NCBI GenBank assembly: GCA_035967665.1
Contig: JAYWLB010000044.1
Coordinates: 141,061 to 205,060, forward strand
Length of the DNA: 64,000 bases
Direction of reading: 5' to 3'
From: Arctic95D-9 sp035967665
GTDB lineage: Bacteria > Verrucomicrobiota > Verrucomicrobiia > Verrucomicrobiales > DEV007
Position numbers and translations under genes: made by a program. Numbering within the stretch: the stretch's first letter is position 1; every line of letters starts with the position of its first letter. The notes below the pieces were generated by a model. That model made no database searches. It was not told the origin of the DNA and saw only the letters and a list, made by a program, of their open reading frames with translations. Shown here in pieces: positions 42,362 to 51,107 of this stretch.

Positions 42362-43441
42362 TCAGCTCCAGGCCTCGCGGAGCAATCTTAGAAAGTTTCC
42401 GTGGAAGATTCCGCTGATCTCTTCTTTTGAATAACCCCGGCTTTCAAAGATTCCCTCGAGTCGCTGCAGGTCGGCGATGCTGTTGAGGTCCATCGGTCCC
42501 TGCTCGGTTCCGAAGCCTCCGTCGAGATCACTGCCGATCCCGACGTGGTTCGCATTTCCGGCGAGCTGGCAGATGTGATCGACGTGATTGCCGATATGCT
42601 CGATTTTGACTCCGGTGGATTCCGGAGTCGATTCGCCGCGGGTCCAGCCCGGGATCATCATCCAGGCATCGAAAACGCTTCCGATGACGGCTCCACGTGA
42701 AATGAGCAGCTTAATTTGCTCGTCGGAATACTGCCGGGGATCGTCGACGAGGGCGCGGCAGTTCGAGTGGCTCGCCCAGACAGTTCCGTCATAAATGTCG
42801 AGTGCTTCAAAAAAGGAGTCATCGCTGAGATGAGTCGTGTCGAGAATGATCCCCAGCTCGTCCATCTTTTTGACAAGTTCTCTCCCTTGCCCCTGAAGAC
42901 CGCCAACCTGGTCGTGGCCCATTGCGTAGCGGCCTTTTCCGTAGTGAGACGGGCCCATGGCGCGGAGCCCATAGGCGTAGGCGGTCTCGAGATAGTCGAG
43001 ATTAACGATCGAATCAGCACCTTCGAGGCTGAGAACATAACCGACGGGCGCTTTTGCCTCGGCGGCGGCAACGGGATCTTTCCAGAGTTCGAGGTGGGCG
43101 TCGAGTTGCTCGAGATTGGTAACTGGGCTCATTTCCCCGATGTCGGAAAGGGCTTCGTAGTAGGCTCGCTGGCCCTGGGTCATTCCCCATGCCTGCACCG
43201 GGGTTTCCCAGCTCGCGACGGGGCCGGCCGGCTTCATGCAGCCTCCAATCTGCGTCGCTACGCAGAGTCCAATGCCGCCTTTCCTCATCTCATCGAGGCA
43301 TACGGTATTGAGACCTCGACCTTTCATGTCTGTCATGCCCGCTTCGTGTCGGCGGATCTCGTCGAGTGGAAGTGTCAAATCGCGGTTCCATTCGAGAGCG
43401 TTCATGCTCAGATCAAGGTGGACGTCAAAGATTAAATTCAT
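42362..43441 (-). CDS. Membrane dipeptidase-like peptidase M19
   Basis: 359 residues. The family has two zinc ions in a TIM barrel and cleaves dipeptides, including some D-amino-acid substrates. Metal motifs: FDVHLDL (H-x-D, near residue 8), VLSLEGADSI (bridging Glu), LDTTHLSDDSF and WASHSNCRAL (later His ligands), and GIGSDLDGGFG (Asp). There is no signal peptide. A role in peptidoglycan-peptide recycling is possible but not shown. Confidence 0.9.
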   Translation of the reverse strand: MNLIFDVHLDLSMNALEWNRDLTLPLDEIRRHEAGMTDMKGRGLNTVCLDEMRKGGIGLCVATQIGGCMKPAGPVASWETPVQAWGMTQGQRAYYEALSDIGEMSPVTNLEQLDAHLELWKDPVAAAEAKAPVGYVLSLEGADSIVNLDYLETAYAYGLRAMGPSHYGKGRYAMGHDQVGGLQGQGRELVKKMDELGIILDTTHLSDDSFFEALDIYDGTVWASHSNCRALVDDPRQYSDEQIKLLISRGAVIGSVFDAWMMIPGWTRGESTPESTGVKIEHIGNHVDHICQLAGNANHVGIGSDLDGGFGTEQGPMDLNSIADLQRLEGIFESRGYSKEEISGIFHGNFLRLLREAWS

Positions 43442-43514
43442 GGATGCAGGGTGGAATTTTTGTTAGATTCGAGGCATGTTATCATATTCTACAAGCAGCG
43501 CTAGACACGAGAAC

Positions 43515-44462
43515 ATGGCTATTGAAGTGAGGATGAAACGGGAACAGGTGATTTTTTTAACGGGAGTTAGTCTTCTTTTCGGAGCAGTCGACCTGGGCGC
43601 TCAGGAAGCAACTCAGCAGCTTCCGACCACGGTCGTGGAGGAACCGGTAGCGCCGCTGTATCGCAATCAGGCGAATGTTGAGCAGAGTAAAATGATGCAT
43701 GATCGCGAGCTCGAGCAAGCGGCTCGCGAGGCCCGGATTGAGAAGGAGCTTAAGGCGGCAATGGCGGCCCAGGGAATGTCCGCCCGTCCTCCCGTGATCA
43801 CGACTGCCGCTGAGTTTTTAGCTGCGAACAAGCCGCCGACACCACCACCGTCCGACACTCCGAGACCGGAGCCGCGCCGGGGCGGCGATTATGTGCCTGC
43901 TTTTGAGATTCCTGATGATCCGACGGCGCGCTCAAATTCCCGGGTAAAGCCCGAGACCGGACCAAGTGCTGAGGAGGCGATGATTCAGTCGACCGGTGGA
44001 ATCGAAATGCCTGAGAAAAAGGAGGGCTTTTTCAGCCGGTTGTTCGGGGGAAAGAAATCCCAGTCTCCTCCGGAAAGCGCTCCGCCTGTGATGCCTTCCG
44101 AGTATCCTACGGTTGCTCAGGGCGATGCTTTGCCGCCTGAGCCTGCTCCGGAAATGGATCAAAACGACTCTTTCGAGATTCCCGATGCGCCGGGAATTAA
44201 TGACGCTCCTGTGGCGCCTCCCGAGCCGCCATCACAACCGGTCGCGGCGTCGGGAGGATCAATTTTTAAAGGGAAAAAGCCGGCAGCGGCATCAGGGACA
44301 AAGCTGACCGTCGCTTCCGATGTGAATGCGACGGTAGCCGGAGTGCTCGTGAAACTGTTTGAAGGCGACGAGGTCGAGATGCTCGGGCAAACCGGGGCAC
44401 TTGCTCAGATTCGGCTGAAGGATCAGCGTGTTGGCACGGTCCCGGCGAGTGCTTTGCGGTAG
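43515..44462 (+). CDS. Secreted Pro-rich protein with C-terminal SH3-like domain
   Basis: 315 residues from ATG 43515; 43533 gives an equally plausible start at MKREQVIFLTG. The signal peptide ends near GAQ. The middle (residues of about 90-250) is Pro/Ala/Ser/Glu-rich, including the repeated FEIPDxP motif. The C-terminal 55 residues (SDVNATVAGVLVKLFEGDEVEMLGQTG... VGTVPASAL) resemble a bacterial SH3b fold. It is probably an exported wall- or membrane-associated protein. Function unknown. Confidence 0.6.
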   Translation: MAIEVRMKREQVIFLTGVSLLFGAVDLGAQEATQQLPTTVVEEPVAPLYRNQANVEQSKMMHDRELEQAAREARIEKELKAAMAAQGMSARPPVITTAAEFLAANKPPTPPPSDTPRPEPRRGGDYVPAFEIPDDPTARSNSRVKPETGPSAEEAMIQSTGGIEMPEKKEGFFSRLFGGKKSQSPPESAPPVMPSEYPTVAQGDALPPEPAPEMDQNDSFEIPDAPGINDAPVAPPEPPSQPVAASGGSIFKGKKPAAASGTKLTVASDVNATVAGVLVKLFEGDEVEMLGQTGALAQIRLKDQRVGTVPASALR

Positions 44463-44499
44463 GCTTCGCTGAATCTTCAGCGGTAGAATTGCACTGTTT

Positions 44500-45630
44500 T
44501 CAGATCGTGATGCGCCGTCCGCGGCTGATCTTCCAGTGTTCGTCTGATCGTTTTCCGTCTTCGATGATGTAGGCTTCTTCGTAGAGGGCTACAGAGGGAC
44601 AGACGTGGTAGGGAATCGCGAGGAATGCGGTGCCAATCGGAAATTGCGCCGGGTCGTCCACGGCGATGACGAGATGCTCTTCGCTCTGGCTCAGGAATTT
44701 CGCATTTTCAATCGCTGGGAATCGAACCCGGTTGTGAATCGGGTTTTCCGCTGAGACGGCTTTCGTTCCGAGGTCGACGCAGATTTGTCCATTGCCGGGA
44801 TGGCTTACCACTCTGGTGAGAAGAAAAGCGGCGGGACGAAAATCGAGGTCGGGGTGATTCGTTCCGTAGCCTGCGTCCCACAGCAGCGGTGTTCCCGGTG
44901 AGCATTGCCACGGGCGGTTCGATTGGGCTGCGATTTCAGCGTGCATCGCAAAAGTCGGTGAGCCACCTGAAACGACGAGGGGGACGTCGATGTCATTGGC
45001 GAGTAAGAGTTCGATAAAGCGAATTACCTCAGCGATGGCGGCATCGAAGTCCTTCTTTCGTTCCGCCACTTCAGCCTGGTGAATGTGGCCGTCATAGGCG
45101 TGGATTCCGCCCCAATTGAGAAGGGGATGTTCGTTGATGGTTTTGACGAGGGCCAAAGCTGCGTCGCCGGCGGGAATGCCGGTGCGGTGCATCCCGCAGT
45201 CGAGGTCGAGGAAGAGAGTGGCTGTTGTCTCGCGGTGTTCCGCTTCTTCAATAAATCTCCTGAGACCGGGGGCGCTGTCCACCAAAGACGCAAAAGCGGT
45301 CCCGGGATAGGTTTTCATCAGCTCGAAAAAGCGACCCACATGAGGTCCAATGAGCGGGTAGGCGATGAGAACATCGTCGACTCCGGCGATCGCGGCGATC
45401 TCCGCCTCGGCGATGGTCGCGCATTTAATCTGATTAATCCCGCGCTCGCGCTGCAGGGCGAGGATATCACCGCACTTGTGGGTTTTGATATGAGGGCGCA
45501 GGCGTGATGCGTCTCCGTTCACCATCTCCAGCATTCTCTCGAGATTGCTGCGGACGATGTTCTTGTCGATGCACAGAGACGGGGATGGAACCGTTTCGAT
45601 TCCATCCGGAAGATCATGGGGATTGATCAT
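44500..45630 (-). CDS. D-threonine aldolase / D-serine dehydratase-like PLP enzyme
   Basis: 376 residues, fold type III (alanine-racemase-like) barrel. The PLP lysine is in RPHIKTHK (residue of about 50). The later barrel has FLDLDCGMHRTGI, HAYDGHIHQAEV, VSGGSPTF and EVSPG-like CSPGTPLLWDAGY. The C-terminal PYHVCPSVAL supplies the His and Cys metal ligands of the family. The enzyme cleaves D-3-hydroxy amino acids. It is the last gene of a minus-strand set, 5 bases after ridA; RidA hydrolyses enamine products of PLP enzymes, which fits. Confidence 0.85.
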   Translation of the reverse strand: MINPHDLPDGIETVPSPSLCIDKNIVRSNLERMLEMVNGDASRLRPHIKTHKCGDILALQRERGINQIKCATIAEAEIAAIAGVDDVLIAYPLIGPHVGRFFELMKTYPGTAFASLVDSAPGLRRFIEEAEHRETTATLFLDLDCGMHRTGIPAGDAALALVKTINEHPLLNWGGIHAYDGHIHQAEVAERKKDFDAAIAEVIRFIELLLANDIDVPLVVSGGSPTFAMHAEIAAQSNRPWQCSPGTPLLWDAGYGTNHPDLDFRPAAFLLTRVVSHPGNGQICVDLGTKAVSAENPIHNRVRFPAIENAKFLSQSEEHLVIAVDDPAQFPIGTAFLAIPYHVCPSVALYEEAYIIEDGKRSDEHWKISRGRRITI

Positions 45631-45635
45631 GACCT

Positions 45636-46100
45636 TCAGTCTTTGATCTCAACGATGATCTCGATCTCCACAGGGATGTTTCCCGGCAGAGAATTCGTCC
45701 CCATGGCACTGCGGGCACCGATGCCGGCTTCCTCTCCGAACACTTCGGCAAAGAGGTTCGAGAAACCGTTGATCACCGCCGGCTGGTCTGTGAAATCGTC
45801 AGTGCAGTTTACGAGCGCGAGCGATTTGATAAGACGCGAAACGCGGTCGAGAGAACCCAGTTGCGCTTTCAGCGTCGCGAGGAGGTTCAGTCCCACCTGG
45901 CGGGCGACGAGTTGGGCTTCTTCGAGCGTGACGTCTTCGCCCACGCGGCCCTTCATGAGACTGCCGTCGTCGAGGAAGGGGCCGTGTCCTGACAGATAGC
46001 CAAGGTTGCCGGTTTGCACTAACAGTTTATAAACTCCCATCTCTTTCGGAGCGGGAGGGAGGGTGATTCCTAGTTCGATCAATCGGGCTTCTGCACTCAT
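45636..46100 (-). CDS. RidA-family enamine/imine deaminase
   Basis: 154 residues, slightly longer than the usual 125-130 because of an N-terminal extension (about 25 residues) of the RidA subfamily. The chain has YLSGHGPFLDDGSL, GRVGEDVTLEEAQLVARQVGLNLLATLKA, LNCTDDFTDQPAVINGFSNLF and the terminal SLPGNIPVEIEIIVEI. RidA detoxifies reactive enamines produced by PLP enzymes. The D-threonine-aldolase-like gene starts 5 bases downstream. Confidence 0.88.
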   Translation of the reverse strand: MSAEARLIELGITLPPAPKEMGVYKLLVQTGNLGYLSGHGPFLDDGSLMKGRVGEDVTLEEAQLVARQVGLNLLATLKAQLGSLDRVSRLIKSLALVNCTDDFTDQPAVINGFSNLFAEVFGEEAGIGARSAMGTNSLPGNIPVEIEIIVEIKD

Positions 46101-46109
46101 TGTGTGCAG

Positions 46110-47531
46110 TTAAATGAGAACGACGCCGTTGGTCAACTCAGGTTTTGCCGCAAGTCCGTTCCAGCGCTCGACGAAACGTTCCCCGTTGTCGGCAAAGAGC
46201 GGGGATACCTCAAAGGCGAAAGGAGGCAGCCCTGTTTCGTCCGTTTCGATATCTATTCCCGCTGCCGCCGCCCAACGGGCAAACTGGCGTAACTGATCGT
46301 CCCGGCAAGTCTGAGCTGAGTCGACTCCCTCCGCATTTTTCACGGGGGAGAAATCGTCAGCTCTTGCCGTTTCGATAATGGTGGGATTGGCCGCAAACGG
46401 GAGCGCATCGAAGACGAACATTTCGAACTTGTAGGCGTTGGGTTCGGTGGGCTCCTGCAGGTCCCCGTTCAGGTCGATAAACGGCACCTTCTTGTGTGCG
46501 AGGTGAAAGGGGAGTTTTGCAGTGTCGTCTTTTCCTCTACCGAGACGATGAACGAAGGCCCGGCTGAAAATATGAATCGCGATGCTACCCGCGCGGAAAC
46601 GCAGCTCGCCGTTCTCGTCCTGTTCGGTAGCCAGTTTATCGGGGAGGTCACTGTATTCGACAACGAGTGCTTCTCCGTCCTTCTGGCAGAACACTCCGAC
46701 TTTCTCTTCCGCATAGGCTTTGGGAACCATCTTGCTGGAAAGGTCGGAGTTGGTCATGATGTGAAACCCGATAAAAGCCGGATCGATGCAGCGAACGAGA
46801 GGGTTGTCGACCTGGAAGTAGCTGAGGACATCGATGCCATCGGCCTCCATCTCACGGATCGCGCCCGATCGAACCAGTGCCCGGAGCGCACCGCCGTGGC
46901 CATCGGGACTTAGAGCAATGTTAGCTTTTCCGGCGAGAAGGATTTTGCCATCGGCATCAACCGCCGGCATGAGCCCCTGACTGAAAAAGTGGACTTTCTC
47001 CGGCGAGAGACCGAAGTATTCGTTGGTTTCGAAAAATTCGACGGTGGCCTCGTGATTGATCGTCGAGGTCATAATATACCACGGAATCGGGCGGCCGTAG
47101 AGGCGCGTCGAAGCGAGGATTTTTTCGGCGAAAACCTGAAAAAGGGAGGCTTTTAAAACAGGGGTGACGCCGAAGGTTCCCTTGGGGCCGTCATAGCCGA
47201 GGCGCGTTCCCTGACCGCCTGCTACGGTGAAAGCGGCGACGCGTCCGGTGCGGAGGGCGGATTCTCCTTTTTTGACTGCCTCTTTCCAGAGTTGGGGATC
47301 TCCATTCTCTGGAAGGGGAATGAAATCAGCCGGTTCCAGTTCGTCGGCGATGGCGTCGTTACCAGCGCTCCTGGTTTGGATTAACTCTCTGACAAGTGTC
47401 TCGATTTCATCGAGATCGATTTGCTCTGCCTCGGCAATGAGGCCGGCTTGCTCGTCGGCACTGAGGTCATCAAAAAAGGTGAAAACATGACCCTGACCGC
47501 GGTCTTTAAAGAGTTGAATGATATCGCTCAT
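46110..47531 (-). CDS. UDP-N-acetylglucosamine pyrophosphorylase-like (UDPGP family)
   Basis: 473 residues. Nucleotidyltransferase fold with the eukaryotic-type signature FTVAGGQGTRLGYDGPKGTFGV (about residues 99-120), then PWYIMTSTINH, FFSQGLMPAVD, LSPDGHGGALRAL, and VDNPLVRCIDP. It forms UDP-GlcNAc or UDP-GalNAc (or UDP-glucose) from UTP and the sugar phosphate. The sequence resembles UAP1 more than GlmU. Such a gene in bacteria is less common than GlmU but known in PVC members. The RidA gene follows 9 bases on. Confidence 0.88.
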   Translation of the reverse strand: MSDIIQLFKDRGQGHVFTFFDDLSADEQAGLIAEAEQIDLDEIETLVRELIQTRSAGNDAIADELEPADFIPLPENGDPQLWKEAVKKGESALRTGRVAAFTVAGGQGTRLGYDGPKGTFGVTPVLKASLFQVFAEKILASTRLYGRPIPWYIMTSTINHEATVEFFETNEYFGLSPEKVHFFSQGLMPAVDADGKILLAGKANIALSPDGHGGALRALVRSGAIREMEADGIDVLSYFQVDNPLVRCIDPAFIGFHIMTNSDLSSKMVPKAYAEEKVGVFCQKDGEALVVEYSDLPDKLATEQDENGELRFRAGSIAIHIFSRAFVHRLGRGKDDTAKLPFHLAHKKVPFIDLNGDLQEPTEPNAYKFEMFVFDALPFAANPTIIETARADDFSPVKNAEGVDSAQTCRDDQLRQFARWAAAAGIDIETDETGLPPFAFEVSPLFADNGERFVERWNGLAAKPELTNGVVLI

Positions 47532-47598
47532 AAAGACTCAGGGTAGAAGATAATCCCCCCGCGGCAAAGTGATGATTTTGTAATACAGTGAACGGCAC

Positions 47599-48396
47599 TT
47601 AGTCCTGACCGAGAATACGGGAACGTTTCGCTGCTGCTTCGACGGCACCTTTGACGATTTTCTCGAACTTGTTTTCCCTGAAAAATTCAAGGGCGGCGAA
47701 GGTGGTGCCGTTGGGGCTCGTGACATTCTCACGGAGCTTTGCGGGGGATTCGCCAGTGCTTTTGACGAGCTCGGCGGCGCCGGCTACGGTTTGCACGGCG
47801 AGACTCTTCGCTGTCTCAGCGTCGAGTCCCTGATCCATTCCGCCTGCGATGAGGGCTTCGATCATCAGGAAAATGTAGGCGGGGCCGCTGCCACTCACGG
47901 CGGTGACCGCGTCAAGATCCTCCTCTTCGACGCGGCAGGCAAATCCGACGGAATCGAGGAGCGACTGGGTGAGTTCGGCATCGTCGCGTGAGGCATCCAT
48001 GCCAAGGGCATAGGCAGAGGCTCCCATTCCCACCATCGCGGGCGTGTTCGGCATGACCCTGACAACGCGATGCCGCAGCCCGGTGGCCTTTTCGATTGTC
48101 GAAATTTTGACGCCGGCGGCGATGGAAATCAAAAGCCTGTCGCGGGCCTCACCGAGGTCAGTCAGCATTTCGGGAAAACCCTGTGGCTTGATACAGAGGA
48201 GAATTACTTCGGAAGCGTCGACGACTTCAGCGTTGGATGCCACCTGAGTGACCCCCAGCTCTTTCGCCATCGCCGATGCCGCCGGCTCGAAAGTGTCATA
48301 AACAGTGACATCAGAGGGCGCGCACAACTGGCTTCTGATAATTCCGCTGACAAGGGCGCTGCCCATTTTTCCACATCCGATGACACCTAATTTCAT
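47599..48396 (-). CDS. proC: Pyrroline-5-carboxylate reductase
   Basis: 265 residues. NADPH-dependent last step of proline synthesis. The start is MKLGVIGCGKMGSALVSGI (Rossmann GxGxxG), followed by LLCIKPQG, RVMPNTPAMVGMGASAY and the C-terminal ALTAVSGSGPAYIFLMIEAL-type helix (AVTAVSGSGPAY at about residue 165) plus TVAGAAELV and NVTSPNGTTFAALEFF. The length is normal. There is no clear operon partner; the next gene upstream on the same strand is at 48456. Confidence 0.95.
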   Translation of the reverse strand: MKLGVIGCGKMGSALVSGIIRSQLCAPSDVTVYDTFEPAASAMAKELGVTQVASNAEVVDASEVILLCIKPQGFPEMLTDLGEARDRLLISIAAGVKISTIEKATGLRHRVVRVMPNTPAMVGMGASAYALGMDASRDDAELTQSLLDSVGFACRVEEEDLDAVTAVSGSGPAYIFLMIEALIAGGMDQGLDAETAKSLAVQTVAGAAELVKSTGESPAKLRENVTSPNGTTFAALEFFRENKFEKIVKGAVEAAAKRSRILGQD

Positions 48397-48455
48397 GATT
48401 TAAATTCGTTGAAGCGGAGCACTGAATTGACTCCGTGAGGCGGAAACGTGGCGCG

Positions 48456-48818
48456 TTAGTTCGCGTTTGTCGAGAACGCCTGTGCCTGTTCGATCCAGCG
48501 ACCGCTCTTTGCGCGGGATACTAGGCGGGGAATGCGTGAGCCGAGATCCGCTAAGGTGAGCTCTGCGAGGTCGGCTATCGATTCGATTCCGACGGCTTCG
48601 AGTTCCTTTTTCGCTTTAGGGCCGATTCCTTTAATCAGGGAAAGGGGCGCTCCTGCGTCGATATAGTCATCAGATTCATTCGACAGTTCTTTTTGCACCG
48701 CCTCTTCGGCTTTGATCCAGTCGCCGGCCTCGTCTCCGGGGAGACCTTTTTCCATTCTCTCCAGAAAGTAGAAATAGGCCAGTTTCGCTGTCTTCGATTG
48801 GATCTCAGTTTTAGTCAT
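48456..48818 (-). CDS. Helix-hairpin-helix domain protein
   Basis: 120 residues. The N-terminal 60 are a charged helical domain (KTAKLAYFYFLERMEKGLPGDEA). The C-terminal part contains a helix-hairpin-helix motif (LSLIKGIGPKAKKELEAVGIESIADLAEL, about residues 57-85) like those in DNA-binding proteins and DUF4332-type proteins. There is no catalytic motif. Function unknown; nonspecific nucleic-acid binding is plausible. Confidence 0.65.
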   Translation of the reverse strand: MTKTEIQSKTAKLAYFYFLERMEKGLPGDEAGDWIKAEEAVQKELSNESDDYIDAGAPLSLIKGIGPKAKKELEAVGIESIADLAELTLADLGSRIPRLVSRAKSGRWIEQAQAFSTNAN

Positions 48819-49109
48819 GGTGATGCAATGTATTTAAGATTAATTAATAATTTTGATACCAGTAATAAATAATCGACCTCAATGAAAAGTCATCCTAAAA
48901 AAACTGGTCGGAATGCTTCGCCGGTCGCAAGCGGCTGTCATTGAATTCATTGCGCCTTTGTTAAAATTTTGATGAATCGTTCATTGTAACACCCGGACAG
49001 TCCCGTCGTCGCATTCCTGGCCGGGTGAAGTCATTTCTGAGAGCTCCGGACGAAGAATGAGAACTTCGGGTTGCGATGATTGCCCTTGAAAATGGAGTCG
49101 GCATCTTGA

Positions 49110-50153
49110 ATGGTTGAGGAGACAGTTTGCCCACCTATGAGCCAGGAAAATTCCCCTTACGCTGCGACACCGGAACTAATTGTAAAAACGTTCCGGAACA
49201 TGTTTCTCGCCCGTATCTTTGAAGAGAAGATTTCGGCGCTTTATCGTGCCGGGAAGATCGTCGGTGGTGTTTATATCGGGACCGGGCAGGAGGCGTTCAG
49301 TGCCGCACTCGGGCAGCAGCTCGATCGCAGTCGGGGGGATGTTTACGCACCGTTGATCAGGGATCAGGCAGGGCGTCTCGCTTATGGCGAGCCGCTTCAC
49401 GACGCTTCGCGAACCTACCTCGGTTCGGTCGAAGGGCCCATGAAAGGGCGCGACGGCAATATCCACCGCGGGAGACCGAAGGAGGGGATGCCGGCGATGA
49501 TCAGCCATCTCGGTGCTTCAGTTTCGGTGATCAACGGAATGATGATGGCGAAGCGCTTTCAGGGAAAAACAGGTTTCGTCGGGGCAGCGAGTTCCGGTGA
49601 CGGAATGACTTCCACGGGTGCTTTTCACGAAGGGCTCAATCAGGCGGCAGTGGAAAAATTGCCCCTGGTCGTCGCTCTTGCGAACAATCAGTTTGCCTAC
49701 TCGACTCCCACGAGTCGCCAGTTTGCCTGTGAAGATCTCGCCGATCGTGCCGCAGGTTACGGCGTTCGAGGCTACTCGATCGACGGAACGGATCTTCTCG
49801 CCTGTCTCGAAACCTTTGCCGAAGCGATTGACCGGGCCCTCAATGGCGACGGCCCTCAACTCGTGGTCGGGAAGCTTCTGCGATTGTCAGGGCATGGTGT
49901 GCATGATGATGCCAGCTACGTTCCCGACGAGGTGAAGGCCGGAAAATTCGGGGGAGATTCCCTTTTCCTTGCGAGGGAGATGATACTGGCAAAAGGGCTG
50001 CTCACTGAAAGTGAACTCGGGGAGATGGAGACCGAATTGACGATGGAAGTTGAGACCGCGGTGAGTGACGCGCAGGGCGAAGATTCACCGAATCCGGCGA
50101 CGGAGAACTGGAATGCTCTTTCTACAGGTGAGTTGGTCGAACGGATGTTTTAG
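49110..50153 (+). CDS. Pyruvate-dehydrogenase-type E1 component, alpha subunit
   Basis: 347 residues (an ATG at 49137 would remove 9). Thiamine-diphosphate enzyme of the E1 alpha type. The TPP motif starts GDGMTSTGAFHEGLNQAAVE and ends VALANNQ at about residues 175-205. Other family segments: FRNMFLARIFEEKISALY, VGGVYIGTGQEAFSAAL, RDGNIHRG and HLGASVSVINGMMMA. The substrate is pyruvate or a branched-chain 2-oxo acid. No E1 beta, E2 or E3 gene is adjacent, so it is an orphan here and must have a partner elsewhere. Confidence 0.88.
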   Translation: MVEETVCPPMSQENSPYAATPELIVKTFRNMFLARIFEEKISALYRAGKIVGGVYIGTGQEAFSAALGQQLDRSRGDVYAPLIRDQAGRLAYGEPLHDASRTYLGSVEGPMKGRDGNIHRGRPKEGMPAMISHLGASVSVINGMMMAKRFQGKTGFVGAASSGDGMTSTGAFHEGLNQAAVEKLPLVVALANNQFAYSTPTSRQFACEDLADRAAGYGVRGYSIDGTDLLACLETFAEAIDRALNGDGPQLVVGKLLRLSGHGVHDDASYVPDEVKAGKFGGDSLFLAREMILAKGLLTESELGEMETELTMEVETAVSDAQGEDSPNPATENWNALSTGELVERMF

Positions 50154-50200
50154 AGAAGCAAAGCCTTTGACGGGAGGCAGCGCTTCGCGACAATGGCGCT

Positions 50201-51100
50201 GTGCCATATTACCTTCTATTGCCTTTTGCTTCGGCAATTATTTTTTCGCTGGGATCCATTGTGATCAAGCGGGCGCTCAAGGAGGGGGTGACGATGGATC
50301 AGTCGTTCCATCTCACCAATCTGGTTCTCGGGGCGATGTTTCTCCCTCTGCTGTTCCTTGAAAAATCAGTCGTTGAATGGTCGGAGTTCTGGAAGCCTGT
50401 TCTCATGGGCGTCGCGTTTTTCGTGGGGAACTGGCTCGCGTTTTTCGGCCTGAAGCGGGGAGACGTCTCTCTGGTGACGCCCATCATGGGGACCAAGGTG
50501 GTCTTTGTCGCTGTCGGAGTGGTCTTGCTCACCGGAAAGGTTCCCAGCGTCCCGCTCTGGATCGCAGCGTTCATGACTGCTGCGGGGATTTTTGTCATGG
50601 GGATTGCGGATCTGAAAAAGGGGCGTCACCTCCATTTTACCGTCGGGATCACCCTCGGAAGTGCGGCCGTGTTCGGCTTGAGCGATGTCCTTGTCAGTTG
50701 GTGGGCGGCTGATTTCGGGGCGCTTACCTTCATCACTCTGGGATTTCTATCCGTCTCGGTTTTTACCTCGGTGATGTGGCTCCTGCAAAAGCGTCCCAGC
50801 CTCAGGTTGAAAGCGGGGCAGCGAAGCTGGGCTTCGTGGGGCAGCGTTCTCATCGGGCTGCAGGCCCTCGCAATGAGCATAGCTTTGAGCTTTTTTGATG
50901 ATGCCACCGGAATCAATGTTGTCTACGCCTCCCGTGGAGTCTGGGCCATCGTATTAGTGGTTGCCCTCGGCGTGAGCCTCGGTAACAGGGAACATAAGGA
51001 TTCCGGTAAAGCGTTTTGGTGGCGCATCATCGGCACCTTCATTTTGACCGTGGCGATTGTCATTGCCGTGGTGGATCGTAGCAATCATCCTATCGTTTAA
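50201..51100 (+). CDS. EamA/DMT-superfamily transporter
   Basis: 299 residues, start GTG at 50201. About ten transmembrane helices form two EamA halves. The segments FASAIIFSLGSIVIKRALKE and GLKRGDVSLVTPIMGTKVVFVAVG (first half) and GSAAVFGLSDVLVSW (second half) are characteristic. It probably moves a small metabolite or lipid-linked substrate. It ends 7 bases before lpxI, which may mean a link to lipid A or undecaprenyl-linked sugars. Confidence 0.75.
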   Translation: MPYYLLLPFASAIIFSLGSIVIKRALKEGVTMDQSFHLTNLVLGAMFLPLLFLEKSVVEWSEFWKPVLMGVAFFVGNWLAFFGLKRGDVSLVTPIMGTKVVFVAVGVVLLTGKVPSVPLWIAAFMTAAGIFVMGIADLKKGRHLHFTVGITLGSAAVFGLSDVLVSWWAADFGALTFITLGFLSVSVFTSVMWLLQKRPSLRLKAGQRSWASWGSVLIGLQALAMSIALSFFDDATGINVVYASRGVWAIVLVVALGVSLGNREHKDSGKAFWWRIIGTFILTVAIVIAVVDRSNHPIV

Positions 51101-51107
51101 AGAAACA

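Noticed and set aside
42716..43435. 239-residue plus-strand frame
   Set aside because: Antisense of the M19 dipeptidase; the dipeptidase metal motifs are intact.
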